A stretch of DNA of 44,856 bases, taken from NCBI GenBank assembly GCA_003168215.1, contig PMSW01000073.1:1-44856 (forward strand). The letters run 5' to 3'. Shown here in pieces: positions 23,562 through 31,577 of this stretch. Made by a program: the position numbers and the translations under genes. The stretch comes from Actinomycetota bacterium. Lineage in GTDB: Bacteria > Actinomycetota > Actinomycetes > Streptosporangiales > Streptosporangiaceae. The notes beneath the pieces are model-generated. The model was given only the letters and a program-made list of their open reading frames with translations, had not been told where the DNA came from and did no database searches. Numbering within the stretch: position 1 is the first letter of the stretch; each line of letters begins with the position of its first letter.

Positions 23562-24155
23562 ATGGGAGAGCTGATCCTCGTCAGGCATGGTGAGACCGAG
23601 TGGAGCAAGGCCGGCCGGCACACCGGCAGGACCGACATCCTGCTGACCGCCGACGGCGAGGCCCAGGCGGCCGAGCTCGCGCCGGTGCTCGCGCGGCTCA
23701 AGATCAGGGCCGTGTTCACCAGCACGGCAACCCGGGCTGTCCGGACCGCGGAGCTAGCCGGCCTGACCGGCGCCCGGCAGGATCCGGACCTGCAGGAGTG
23801 GGACTACGGCGGCTACGAGGGCCGGACCACGGCGGACATCCAGGCCGGGCGCCCGGGCTGGTACCTGTGGCGGGACGGGGTCATCCCCGGTGACGCGGCC
23901 CACCCCGGCGAGACCGTTGACCAGGTCGGCGCCCGCGTCGACGCGGTCCTTGCCCGGGTTCGGCCGCTGCTCGATGAGGGTGACGTGGCACTCGTCGCGC
24001 ACGGGCACCTGCTGCGCGTGCTCACGGCCCGGTGGCTCGGCCTCGAGGCGGCGGGCGGGCGGCTGTTCCGGCTCGATACCGGCACGCTGTGCTCGCTCGG
24101 CACCGAGCACGACGAGCCGGTGATCCATACATGGAATGTGCCCGCCGCGGGCTAG
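23562..24155 (+). CDS. Histidine phosphatase family protein
   Basis: A 197-residue phosphoglycerate-mutase-like phosphatase. LILVRHGETEWSKAGRHTG holds the phospho-accepting histidine (RHG, about residue 9) and the second arginine, TSTATRAVRTAEL the second substrate arginine, LQEWDYGGYEG the catalytic glutamate region, and VALVAHGHLLRVLTARWL the second active-site histidine. It dephosphorylates small phosphoesters; the Streptomyces-type relatives I recall are annotated only as phosphatases. The start ATG has no clear ribosome site; GATGAT lies 7 nt upstream. It ends convergent with the second LLM oxidoreductase. Confidence 0.88.
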   Translation: MGELILVRHGETEWSKAGRHTGRTDILLTADGEAQAAELAPVLARLKIRAVFTSTATRAVRTAELAGLTGARQDPDLQEWDYGGYEGRTTADIQAGRPGWYLWRDGVIPGDAAHPGETVDQVGARVDAVLARVRPLLDEGDVALVAHGHLLRVLTARWLGLEAAGGRLFRLDTGTLCSLGTEHDEPVIHTWNVPAAG

Positions 24156-24215
24156 CGCCGCAGCGTTCGGGCCAGCGGCTGAACGTCCGTAGCGGTAGCC
24201 CCGCCGGCCGGTCGT

Positions 24216-25238
24216 CTACGCCGCCGGTCCGGCCCGGCGCAAGCCTGGCGCGACCTTCTCGGCGATCAGCTCGAAGGAACGGACCCGGTCCTCGATGTCG
24301 TACACCATCGCGGTGAGCATCAGCTCGTCGGCGCCGGTCCGCTCGAGCAGGCCGGCCAGTTCCCTGCGAACCGTTTCCGGGGAGCCGACTGCCTGCCCGT
24401 CAGAGCGCTGCCGGACGAATACCCGCTCGAATTCCGTATACGGATAAGCGGCTGCCTCCTCGGGGCTGGCCAGCGCCTGCGGCGTACCGGCGCGCAGCTG
24501 CAGGAATGACAGGGCAGCCGGGCCGGCGAGCCATTGCGCCCGCTCGTCGGTGTCCGCGCAGATCGCGCTCACCGCCACCATCGCGTGCGGGCGCTGCAGC
24601 CATCGCGACGGCCGGAAATGCTGCCGGTAGAGCGCCAGCGCGGGCACCGTGTTCACGGCGCTGAAATGGTGCGCGAACGAGAACGGCAGCCCCATCATCC
24701 CGGCTAGCTGCGCGCTGAAACCGCTGGAGCCAAGGAGCCAGATGGCCGGCATGTCGCCCCGCCCCGGCATCGCGGTGATGCGCGCCTCCGGATCCTCGCC
24801 GGTAAACAGCTCGATCAGGTCAATGAGCTCCTGCGGGAAGTCCTCGGCCGACAGTCCCGCCATCGTGCGGCGCAGCGCCAGGGCGGTCAGCTGGTCGGTT
24901 CCCGGTGCGCGGCCGATACCCAGGTCGATCCGGCCCGGGTGCAGCGCCTCCAGCGTGCCGAACTGCTCGGCCACCACCAGCGGCGCGTGGTTGGGCAGCA
25001 TCACCCCGCCGGACCCCACCCGGATCGTGCCGGTCGCCGATGCCAGGTGCGCGATCAGCACGGCCGGCGCCGAGCTGGCGATCGCGGGCATATTGTGGTG
25101 CTCGGCCACCCAGAACCGCTGGTATCCCAGCTCCTCGGCGCGCCGGGCCAGTTCGGTGGTCTGCCGCAGCGCCTGGCCCGATGTGGTGCCTGCGGCTACT
25201 GGTGAAAGGTCGAGAACGGATAGCGGTACGTCAGTCAC
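24216..25238 (-). CDS. LLM class flavin-dependent oxidoreductase (2), MsnO8-like
   Basis: A 340-residue luciferase-like protein of the widespread PLSVLDLSP type. Signatures are PLSVLDLSPV at the N-terminus, RFWVAEHHNMPAIASSAP, GSGGVMLPNHAPLVVAEQFG, HPGRIDLGIGRAPGTD and IWLLGSSGFSAQLAG. These usually bind FMN and their natural substrates are unknown. The longest frame starts with TTG at 25250, but I prefer the GTG at 25238 because the mature-looking MTDVPLSVLDLS follows and AAGG lies 3-4 nt before it. It lies 88 nt downstream of another LLM gene on the same strand and may belong to the rnhA-LLM transcription unit. Confidence 0.87.
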   Translation of the reverse strand: MTDVPLSVLDLSPVAAGTTSGQALRQTTELARRAEELGYQRFWVAEHHNMPAIASSAPAVLIAHLASATGTIRVGSGGVMLPNHAPLVVAEQFGTLEALHPGRIDLGIGRAPGTDQLTALALRRTMAGLSAEDFPQELIDLIELFTGEDPEARITAMPGRGDMPAIWLLGSSGFSAQLAGMMGLPFSFAHHFSAVNTVPALALYRQHFRPSRWLQRPHAMVAVSAICADTDERAQWLAGPAALSFLQLRAGTPQALASPEEAAAYPYTEFERVFVRQRSDGQAVGSPETVRRELAGLLERTGADELMLTAMVYDIEDRVRSFELIAEKVAPGLRRAGPAA

Positions 25239-25326
25239 GTACCTTGGCAACTCGCGCCTGTGCCGCTTTCTTCCGTCGCCCCGGAGCGGCCCCGCCGCAG
25301 CCCTGGAAGACCCGCGCCCGGGTCTT

Positions 25327-26175
25327 TCAGAGCGCGAGCGCCTGGGCGAGCTGCCGGTAGCCAGCTAGCGGATCGGCGTCGCCTGCGGTCAGCAGCTGGA
25401 TGGCCACGTGGTCGGCGCCGGCGTCGAGGTGCCCGGTGAGCTTTGCCGCTACCTCGGCGGCGCTGCCGTGCGCGACGAGCGCGTCGATCAGCGCGTCGCT
25501 GCCGGCTCCGCTGAGGTCGTCCTCGCTCCAGCCCAGGCGGCGCAGGTTGTTCGTGTAGTTGACCAGCCCGAGGTAGGGCGTGCGCACCCGCGGGCGGCCG
25601 ATGGCGCGGGCCCGCTCCGGGTCGGTGTCAAGGACCACCTTGTGCTCCGGGGCCAGCAGCGGCCCGGCGCCGAGGATCCGGCGCGCCTCTCGCGTGTACT
25701 CGGGCGTGACCAGGTAGGGGTGGGCTCCGGCCGTCCGCTCCGCGGCCAGCCGCAGCACCTTCGGGCCGAGCGCGGCCAGCACCAGGCTCGTCTTCGGAAC
25801 GCCCTCGCCGAGCAGCACGCCGACATAGCCGGCGAGCGTCTCGTAGGGCTTCGCGTACTGCTGGGTGGCCTCGCGGTGGCCGGTGCCGACGCCGAGCAGG
25901 AACCGGCCGGGATGGCGGCCCTCGATGCGCGCGAACGACGCGGCGACCGTGCGGGCGTCGTCCTTCCACATATTCACGATGCCGGTGGCCAGGGCGAGCG
26001 TCGTGGTGGCATCCAGCAGCTGCTCCACCTGCATGAGCTCACCATCGGGCGAGCCGCCCACCCACAGCGCGCCGAAGCCCAGCTGCTCGATGCCGGCGGC
26101 CAGCTCCGGCGTCAGCTGACTCCCGCCGCGCCAGATCCCGAACCGCCCCAGGTGATCACGCACATGCTGGGTCAT
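25327..26175 (-). CDS. LLM class F420-dependent oxidoreductase (3), MSMEG_4141-like
   Basis: A 282-residue luciferase-like protein resembling the F420-dependent MSMEG_4141 group from memory. Features are LGRFGIWRGG, GIEQLGFGALWVGGSP, LALATGIVNMW, IEGRHPGRFLLGVGTGH, AALGPKVLRLAAERTAGAHPYLVTPEYT and a C-terminal GADHVAIQLL. Cofactor assignment to F420 is a family inference, supported in context by npdG 12 kb away. The frame opens further upstream, but the ATG at 26175 has GGGAGCGG about 6 nt before it and gives the usual N-terminus. It starts 41 nt after the rnhA stop on the same strand. Confidence 0.87.
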   Translation of the reverse strand: MTQHVRDHLGRFGIWRGGSQLTPELAAGIEQLGFGALWVGGSPDGELMQVEQLLDATTTLALATGIVNMWKDDARTVAASFARIEGRHPGRFLLGVGTGHREATQQYAKPYETLAGYVGVLLGEGVPKTSLVLAALGPKVLRLAAERTAGAHPYLVTPEYTREARRILGAGPLLAPEHKVVLDTDPERARAIGRPRVRTPYLGLVNYTNNLRRLGWSEDDLSGAGSDALIDALVAHGSAAEVAAKLTGHLDAGADHVAIQLLTAGDADPLAGYRQLAQALAL

Positions 26176-26216
26176 TGATCCGCTCCCTGGGCTCGGGATA
26201 TGGCGACGATGGCTGG

Positions 26217-26750
26217 TCACCTCGACGATATCCAGCGCGGGCTGGACGTGCCTGCCTCTTCGGCACCGCGGCAGGCAAGCTCGTCGGCACGTTCGTTCTC
26301 GGGATGTCCCGCGTGACCCTTGACCCAGAACCACCGCACTTCGTGGTTCCTGGCCGCTGAGTCGAGCTGCATCCAAAGGTCGGCGTTCTTGACCGGTTTC
26401 TTTTCCCTCGTTCTCCAGCCATTACGTTTCCATCCGGGCAGCCACTCGGTAATGCCTCTTCGCAGATACTGACTGTCGGTGTACACGTGCACATTCGACG
26501 GCCGGGTCAGGCACTCAAGCCCCCGGATAGCGGCCATGATCTCCATGCGGTTGTTGGTGGTAGCCGGCTCTCCGCCGTAGAGTTCGCGCATATGGCGGCC
26601 GTATCGCAGGATGACACCCCACCCGCCAGGGCCCGGATTGGGCGCGCATGCCCCATCCGTGAAGATCTCGACGACCCTCTCCGCCTGACCTGCCAGCGCC
26701 AGGCGGGGCTCGGGCCCGGTCTGGGACATCGGCTCTGGCATATCGGCCAC
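26217..26750 (-). CDS. rnhA: Ribonuclease HI
   Basis: A 177-residue RNase HI that cuts the RNA strand of RNA-DNA hybrids, for example R-loops and primer remnants. All catalytic residues are visible with E. coli-like spacing: Asp32 ([14 protein letters not shown]), Glu70 ([10 protein letters not shown]), Asp92 (YTDSQYL), His146 (VKGHAGH) and Asp156 ([10 protein letters not shown]). The basic-protrusion region is also present as [20 protein letters not shown]. Three in-frame starts are possible (GTG 26750, ATG 26741, ATG 26729), none with a convincing ribosome site; the first 25 residues are not part of the fold. LLM oxidoreductase genes follow it. Confidence 0.94.
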   Translation of the reverse strand: MADMPEPMSQTGPEPRLALAGQAERVVEIFTDGACAPNPGPGGWGVILRYGRHMRELYGGEPATTNNRMEIMAAIRGLECLTRPSNVHVYTDSQYLRRGITEWLPGWKRNGWRTREKKPVKNADLWMQLDSAARNHEVRWFWVKGHAGHPENERADELACRGAEEAGTSSPRWISSR

Positions 26751-26948
26751 ACCAGGCTCTCGTAGCTAAGGGGTGATGCAGGTGACGGTGATCCTCGCAG
26801 TTTGCCGTCAGCCGCCACCACTTGGACGGGCCTGACCGCCGCTGGGTCCCGTTTCGCTGCCAGCGGACCGCATGTTCGCTGGCGCGCGCCTTGCATCCAG
26901 CCGACAGCGGGCTCCAGTTCAGGCGGGCAGGCCTCTAGCGTGGGCCGT

Positions 26949-27194
26949 TCATGCAGGAGGTGAACCGTGCCGGGCCAGTTGGCTCATCGTCTGCTGGGTG
27001 TTTTCGCTGGCGCCGCGGTATTCCTTGCCGAAGTGGACGTGGTCTTCCAGGCCGGTGAGCAAGAGCTGGCGCAGGGTCTGCCGGGATACTGAGCGCTCGG
27101 AGTTGATCTCGTCGGCGTCTCCCCGCAGCGGGATCGCGGCGGTGACCTTTTCTCATACACCGCGCACGACACCCGCGCCCGGCTGGACAATCAT
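26949..27194 (-). pseudogene. Decayed FAD-dependent monooxygenase
   Basis: An ATG at 27194 with a strong GGGAGG ribosome site opens a frame that stops after 13 codons. In a neighbouring frame the same DNA reads ARVSCAVYEKR, like the second strand of the FAD Rossmann fold (GVxVxVYEKR). Further on, a third frame reads GDADEINSERSVSRQTLRQ and LLLTGLEDHVHFGKEYRG, a typical stretch of aromatic-ring/TetX-like monooxygenases. At least two frameshifts and a deletion of roughly 60 residues are implied, and the C-terminal two thirds are gone. It is divergent from a MarR gene across operator-like palindromes, the usual arrangement for such an enzyme and its repressor. Confidence 0.7.
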
Positions 27195-27219
27195 TCTAGC
27201 CTCCCTCGAATAACTTATC

Positions 27220-27266
27220 ACTAGATTCTCTAGTTACCTGATTAGGATAAACTCTAAGGATAGAGT
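27220..27266. promoter_or_regulatory. Two palindromes, MarR operator candidates
   Basis: ACTAGA-TTC-TCTAGT (27220-27234) and ACTCTA-AGGA-TAGAGT (27251-27266) are perfect inverted repeats in an AT-rich stretch that stands out from the GC-rich surroundings. They lie between the decayed monooxygenase start (27194) and the MarR gene start (27305). The spacing is 31 bp centre to centre, about three helical turns. They probably bind the MarR dimer and control both directions. Confidence 0.65.
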
Positions 27267-27304
27267 CGCTAGAATGTCAAGTAGCCACTGATGAGGGGAC
27301 CACA

Positions 27305-27790
27305 GTGACCGCGGAACCAGCCCAGGAGGCCAAACTGCGTGCGCGGCTGATCGAGGAGCTCGGCCGGATCATGCAGGAGTTCCAGCGGTCGACCGACACT
27401 CTCGACCAGCACGTCGCCGACCGGCTCGGGCTCAACCGCACCGACCTGCGCTGCCTGGAGCTGCTCTTCGCTCCCACGCCCATGAGCCCCGGAGAACTGG
27501 CGGCGGCCGCCGGGCTGACCACCGGCGGTGTCACCACTGCCATCGACCGGCTAGAAAAGTCCGGCTACGCGACACGAACACGGGACACCGCCGACCGCCG
27601 AAGGGTGACGGTCCAGCCGACCGAGAAGGCGAATGCGATGGTCGAGGAGATTTTCGCCCCCATCGCCCGGGACGGCGCCGCTTACCTGCAGGAGTTCGAC
27701 ACTGCGGCACTAGTCGCGCTGTCGGAGTTTCTTCGCTTTGCCGCACGCCTGCAGCAAGAGCACGCCGCCCGCCTCGCCGTGCCCCGCTGA
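27305..27790 (+). CDS. MarR family transcriptional regulator
   Basis: A 161-residue winged-helix regulator. The DNA-binding core is LNRTDLRCLELLF, PMSPGELAAAAGLTTGGVTTAIDRLEKSGYATRTRDTADRRRV, where the wing carries the DxRRR signature. N- and C-terminal helices form the dimer interface. The GTG start has AGGGGAC about 5 nt upstream. It faces a decayed FAD monooxygenase across two palindromes, so its original target is probably lost, while the downstream methyltransferase and CMD-family genes (75 nt on) may still be under its control. The ligand is likely a phenolic or aromatic compound by family habit only. Confidence 0.9.
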   Translation: MTAEPAQEAKLRARLIEELGRIMQEFQRSTDTLDQHVADRLGLNRTDLRCLELLFAPTPMSPGELAAAAGLTTGGVTTAIDRLEKSGYATRTRDTADRRRVTVQPTEKANAMVEEIFAPIARDGAAYLQEFDTAALVALSEFLRFAARLQQEHAARLAVPR

Positions 27791-27865
27791 CCTTTACTGA
27801 GCTCGTAGCTGGCGGCAAACTTGTATTCCACCTGTACTGGATCGGGCGACGCGGAGGGAGCGGCA

Positions 27866-28675
27866 ATGACGACGCTGGGCACAGGCTCTCGCCAGTGGAC
27901 CATGGTGGACGAGGGCTGGGGCCGCAAAGCGGTGGACTTCGCGACCCTCAGCGAGCCGGGCAACTGCCGGGAGTACGTCGCCATGCACCATCGGCTCGGC
28001 GTGGATGCCGGAGACAGGCTTCTCGACGTGGCCTGCGGGTCCGGGCTCGCGATCGAGCTTGCTCGCCTCCGCGGCGCTTCCGGCGCTGGCATCGACGCCT
28101 CGGCCAGGCTGGTCGCGGTGGCCCGGGACCGGAACCCGGGATGCGACATTCAGGTCGGCGATATGAACGCCCTGCCGTGGGATGCGGCCTCGTTCGACTT
28201 TGTCACCAGCTTCCGTGGCATCTGGGGCACCACGCCCGGCGCGGTTGCCGAGATGCACCGGGTCCTTCGCCCCGGCGGACGCGCCGGGATAACGGTGTGG
28301 GGTCACCTGAAGGTCTCCCCCGGAGCCTGGGCGCTGGCACCGTTTCGTCTTGCGGCGGCGGAGAAGGTCGGCAACCAGGCCGTGATGGTGTCGCTCGGCC
28401 GGCCGGGCGCGGGCGAGCAGCTCCTCGAGTCATGCGGGTTCCTCGATATTGAGCGCACCGAAGTGCCGTTCGCGTGGGAGTTCGCGGACCCGCAGCTGTA
28501 TGCGCGCGCGCTGGCGGCTACCGGCCCGGCTTATGAGGCCATCCAGAACGTCGGCGAGGCTGAGTTCCATCGCGCAGCGGTTGAGCAGGCTCAGGGGCAG
28601 CTGCGGTCCGACTTGCCGCTCAGGGCGGAAATCAAGGTCGTGGGCTACCTGGCCCGCAAACCGGAAGGGGAATGA
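27866..28675 (+). CDS. Class I SAM-dependent methyltransferase
   Basis: A 269-residue methyltransferase. LLDVACGSGLAIELA (about residue 52) is motif I, GAGIDASARLVAVA the acidic second strand, CDIQVGDMNALPW motif II and MHRVLRPGGRAGITVW motif III. It belongs to the UbiE/COQ5-like methyltransferase-11 type. The ATG at 27866 has GGAGGGAG about 8 nt upstream, so I trimmed 15 codons from the longest frame. Its stop overlaps the start of the next gene as ATGA, so the two are translationally coupled. The substrate is unknown. Confidence 0.85.
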   Translation: MTTLGTGSRQWTMVDEGWGRKAVDFATLSEPGNCREYVAMHHRLGVDAGDRLLDVACGSGLAIELARLRGASGAGIDASARLVAVARDRNPGCDIQVGDMNALPWDAASFDFVTSFRGIWGTTPGAVAEMHRVLRPGGRAGITVWGHLKVSPGAWALAPFRLAAAEKVGNQAVMVSLGRPGAGEQLLESCGFLDIERTEVPFAWEFADPQLYARALAATGPAYEAIQNVGEAEFHRAAVEQAQGQLRSDLPLRAEIKVVGYLARKPEGE

Positions 28676-29280
28676 CGCGCATGACCGGCAGCTTTCTGAA
28701 CGAGCCCCCGGTGTCTGCCGAGGTGCAGGCGCTGTTCGACGAAGACCTCGCCGACGGCGGCTACGTGTGGAACGTGTCCCGATTGTGGGCGCACCAGCCA
28801 GATACCCTGAGGCGGCTGTTCGAGCTGATGTCTCAGGCCTTCAAGCCGAGCGGTCTGAGCTTCCGCCAGCGCGGGATCCTGGTGGCCGCGGCCGCCTCGG
28901 CCCTGGGTGACTCGTACTGCTCGCTCGCCTGGGGCGGGAAGCTAGGCGGAGCGTCGGACGCCGGGCTAGCGGCGGGGGTTCTCAATGGCAGCGACGCCGG
29001 GCTGAGTCCCCAGGAGCAGGCCATCGCCCGGTGGGCCCGCCAGGTCGCCAGGGACCCGAACGCGACGACACCCGCCGACATCCAGGCACTCCGCGACACC
29101 GGCCTCGATGACGGGCAGATCTTCGCCATCACCGGCTTCGTGGCTCTTCGCCTGGCGTTCTCCACGATCAACGACGCCCTCGGCGCTCAACCCGACGCGC
29201 AGCTCGCCCGGTCCCTGCCCCGCGAAGTGCGCGAGGCCGTGACCTACGGCCGGCCGGTAGCTCAAGAGCCGGCTATCTAG
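28672..29280 (+). CDS. Carboxymuconolactone decarboxylase (AhpD-like) family protein
   Basis: A 202-residue all-helical protein with the CMD/AhpD core: FRQRGILVAAAASALGDSYCSLAWG followed by SPQEQAIARWARQVARDPNATT and DGQIFAITGFVALRLAFSTIND. True AhpD has a CxxC redox pair; here only one cysteine (SYCSLAW) is present, so thiol peroxidase activity is doubtful and a decarboxylase-like or unknown role is likelier. Translation is coupled to the methyltransferase by the ATGA overlap; GGAAGGGGA ends at that ATG, and the ATG at 28681 is an alternative with better spacing. Both genes lie downstream of marR. Confidence 0.8.
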   Translation: MTRMTGSFLNEPPVSAEVQALFDEDLADGGYVWNVSRLWAHQPDTLRRLFELMSQAFKPSGLSFRQRGILVAAAASALGDSYCSLAWGGKLGGASDAGLAAGVLNGSDAGLSPQEQAIARWARQVARDPNATTPADIQALRDTGLDDGQIFAITGFVALRLAFSTINDALGAQPDAQLARSLPREVREAVTYGRPVAQEPAI

Positions 29281-29308
29281 ACCGCGGGACGTGCTGTGTA
29301 ACTAGCGG

Positions 29309-30193
29309 TTAGGCCCGCATCCACAGGTCGTGCGGGTCGCGGCCGGGCCGGAATCCCTGCGCCCGGACCATGGCGGCCGCGCTGGAAAAGCCGCGAGCCA
29401 GCGCGGCCGGATGGTGCGCGTCGCTGCCGAAGGCGACGGCATCGCCGCCGGCCTCATGCCACCAGCGCACGATCCGCGGGTGCAGCGGAACCCGCGTATT
29501 TACCTCCAGCGCCCGCGACGTGCTGGCCAGCGCCCGCAGCACTTCCCGGTACTCGTCCTCGAAACGGCACGGGTCAAACTGGCCGGCATTGCCGGGCCAG
29601 TAGCGCACCGGATAGTCGATGTGCGCGAGCACGGCGAAGACCTCGCAGGCTGTCACCATGCGTGCGACTTCCGCCAGGTAACCGCGCACCACCGCCTCGG
29701 CCGTCCGCTCACGGTAGGTATCGCTGATCTCCAGGTAGCGAGCGTTGCTCGCCGGAAGCGAGTGCACGGAGCCGAGCACCCGGTCAAATCCGCCCAGGTC
29801 GAGCACTTGTGCCGTCCGGCGGGTATGCCAGTGCGGCTCGCTGAGCTCCACACCTGACAGGATGCGCAGGTCAGGGTAGAGATCGCGGCACCGCTGCAGG
29901 CACTCCAGGTAGCCATCCACGTCGAGAACCGGCGGCACCACTACGCCTTCCGGCGTGACCTGGCCGCGAGAGCCCGGTGGCAGCCGGCCAGCTAGCAGCG
30001 TCCAGGGCGTGAAGTCCGCGTGCTCGGTGAACGCGACCGAGACGAGGCCGAGCTCCACGGCCCGCGCGCACGTGCGCTCCATCGAGCCGCCAGGCGCATC
30101 CCAGGACCATTCACTATGCACATGGCCGTCGGCCGGCAGCTCGATACCGTCTGGTGGCGGCTCACCACGCAGGTGGCCGTCCGGCGGCAGCAT
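29309..30193 (-). CDS. PHP-domain histidinol-phosphatase-like protein
   Basis: A 294-residue PHP (polymerase and histidinol phosphatase) metallo-hydrolase. The trinuclear metal site is complete: DGHVHSEWSWD, FTEHADF, LSGVELSEPHWH, GSVHSL, LAHIDYPVRYW, EVNTR and FGSDAHHP. The HisK-type histidinol phosphatases share this order, but relatives act on other phosphoesters, and no his genes are nearby. The first 20 residues, containing GxxPPPDG repeats, are not part of the fold. GGAG directly abuts the ATG, so the exact start is unsure. It begins 7 nt after the DUF2236 stop and is the last gene of a cutA-DUF2236-PHP operon. Confidence 0.85.
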   Translation of the reverse strand: MLPPDGHLRGEPPPDGIELPADGHVHSEWSWDAPGGSMERTCARAVELGLVSVAFTEHADFTPWTLLAGRLPPGSRGQVTPEGVVVPPVLDVDGYLECLQRCRDLYPDLRILSGVELSEPHWHTRRTAQVLDLGGFDRVLGSVHSLPASNARYLEISDTYRERTAEAVVRGYLAEVARMVTACEVFAVLAHIDYPVRYWPGNAGQFDPCRFEDEYREVLRALASTSRALEVNTRVPLHPRIVRWWHEAGGDAVAFGSDAHHPAALARGFSSAAAMVRAQGFRPGRDPHDLWMRA

Positions 30194-30200
30194 CTCCTGG

Positions 30201-31088
30201 CTAGACGGCGCCGGCCGGAGCGGCCGGCACGGCCTGGGAGCGCCCGCGCGCCCGCAGCCGCATCGCCGCCATGGCGGGCCAGAAGAGCAGCTGCCGCGGA
30301 ACGTGCGTCGTCGACTGGTGGAGGGCGCGGAGGCTCGCCGTGGCAGCGACGTCAGTCAGCGGGCTGGCGGGCATGCCGTACATCTTGCGCGCCCACCGCG
30401 GCAAGGTCGCGAAGGCCAGTGCGCCCAGCGTCGGCACGATCAGCTTCAGCGCCATGTACTCGGCGGGCACCGGCGGGTTGAAGGAGCCTCGCAGCGCCTC
30501 CTTGGCCTCATCGCATGCATACAGTCCGGGCGCGACCCGCAGGAAGTAGCTGTCGAGCTCGGCGACGCTGGCCGGCACCCCCGCCGGATCGAGGCCCACC
30601 ATCGCGGCACTGCGCCGCTGCTCATCCACGAACAGGTCAAGTTCCGCGGCGGTGAGCCCCATGCCGCTGCGCCGCACTATCTCCACGTAGGAGGCAACCT
30701 CGCCGCAGTGCACCCACAGCAGCAGCTCGGGCTCGTCGAGGCGGATAGTGCTCCCGTCGGCGTCGATCCCGGTGATGGTGGCATGGATCTTGCGGACCCG
30801 CCTGCCCGCTCGCTCGGCCTCGGCGCCGCTCCCGTAAGTCCGCACCCGGACGAACTCGGCGGTGCGGACGAACCTCCCCCACGCCTCCCGGCGGTCGGAG
30901 AAACCGGTGTTCTGCCAGGTCGCGCGCATTGCCCGGGGATGCAGTGCCTGCAGATAGAGGGAGCGCAGGCCAGCTACCCAGATGACCGGCTCGTTCATGA
31001 TCCGCCAGGTTTGGGAGCCGGGGCCGAACAGCCCCTCGCGCCCGGGCCAGGTCCCCGCGTCAGCACCAGGACCTGTCACCCCGCTCAC
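30201..31088 (-). CDS. DUF2236 (MpaB/Lcp-like) putative oxygenase
   Basis: A 295-residue protein of the DUF2236 family, related to latex-clearing protein Lcp and fungal MpaB. Visible blocks are VAGLRSLYLQALHPRAM, FVRTAEFVRVRTYGS, RRVRKIHATITG, LLLWVHCGEVASYVE and FNPPVPAEYMALKLIVPTLG. In Lcp a histidine in this kind of fold binds haem b and the protein cleaves polyisoprene; most actinobacterial members are uncharacterised. There is no signal peptide. The GTG start lies 19 nt after the cutA stop, and the PHP gene follows after 7 nt. Confidence 0.8.
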   Translation of the reverse strand: MSGVTGPGADAGTWPGREGLFGPGSQTWRIMNEPVIWVAGLRSLYLQALHPRAMRATWQNTGFSDRREAWGRFVRTAEFVRVRTYGSGAEAERAGRRVRKIHATITGIDADGSTIRLDEPELLLWVHCGEVASYVEIVRRSGMGLTAAELDLFVDEQRRSAAMVGLDPAGVPASVAELDSYFLRVAPGLYACDEAKEALRGSFNPPVPAEYMALKLIVPTLGALAFATLPRWARKMYGMPASPLTDVAATASLRALHQSTTHVPRQLLFWPAMAAMRLRARGRSQAVPAAPAGAV

Positions 31089-31107
31089 GGCGGTCCTTCC
31101 CCTGCGG

Positions 31108-31464
31108 TCACGTCGGGCGCGTTTCCTCCTCGAGCCAGCCTAAGTACGCGGGCGAGCCAGCGACGATAGGCATTGCGATTATCTCGGGCTCATCGTAGCT
31201 GTGCCGGTCGGTGAGGAACTCCGCCAGCTCCTGGTAGCGGTCGGCGGGCAGCTTGAGTATCAGCATCCACTCCTCGGCCCGCTCCAGCCCGTCGTCCCAC
31301 CAGTACGTGCTCGCCACCGGGCCGGCGACCTGAGCGCACGCGGCAAGCCGCGCCTCCACCGCGGCGCGGGCCAGATCCATTGCCTCTGCCCGCGAATCTG
31401 TGGTGGTCTGCACCTGTAGGTACCGCACGTCGGTGCCGGTCACCGCGCTACCCTGACTCGCCAT
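31108..31464 (-). CDS. cutA: CutA1 divalent-ion tolerance protein
   Basis: A 118-residue CutA1 protein, a small trimeric cytoplasmic protein with a ferredoxin-like fold. RYLQVQTTTDSRAEAMDLA, EARLAACAQVAGPVASTYWWDDGLE, EEWMLILKLPADRYQELAEFL and DEPEIIAMPIVAGSPAYLGWL all match. Copper tolerance was the original description; the actual role remains unclear. I placed the start at the ATG at 31464, 38 codons into the longest frame, which gives the normal family length. There is no good ribosome site, but TACGAT lies 8 nt upstream. It is divergent from the lipid kinase gene and leads the DUF2236-PHP operon. Confidence 0.9.
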   Translation of the reverse strand: MASQGSAVTGTDVRYLQVQTTTDSRAEAMDLARAAVEARLAACAQVAGPVASTYWWDDGLERAEEWMLILKLPADRYQELAEFLTDRHSYDEPEIIAMPIVAGSPAYLGWLEEETRPT

Positions 31465-31577
31465 GGCACCCGATCGTACGCCCGGCCCGGCCGGGGCGCC
31501 GCCCATGCCCGTGACCTGGTGATCAGGGCGCCGTGCCCAGGCCAGCGCAGGGACCCGGCAAGCGAAGGAGACTGGCA

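Noticed and set aside
26872-27213. A 113-residue plus-strand frame
   Set aside because: It is antisense to the recognisable FAD-monooxygenase remnant and has no family features.
28672-29280. Calling the CMD protein an AhpD peroxidase
   Set aside because: It lacks the second cysteine of the CxxC redox pair, so only the family name is justified.
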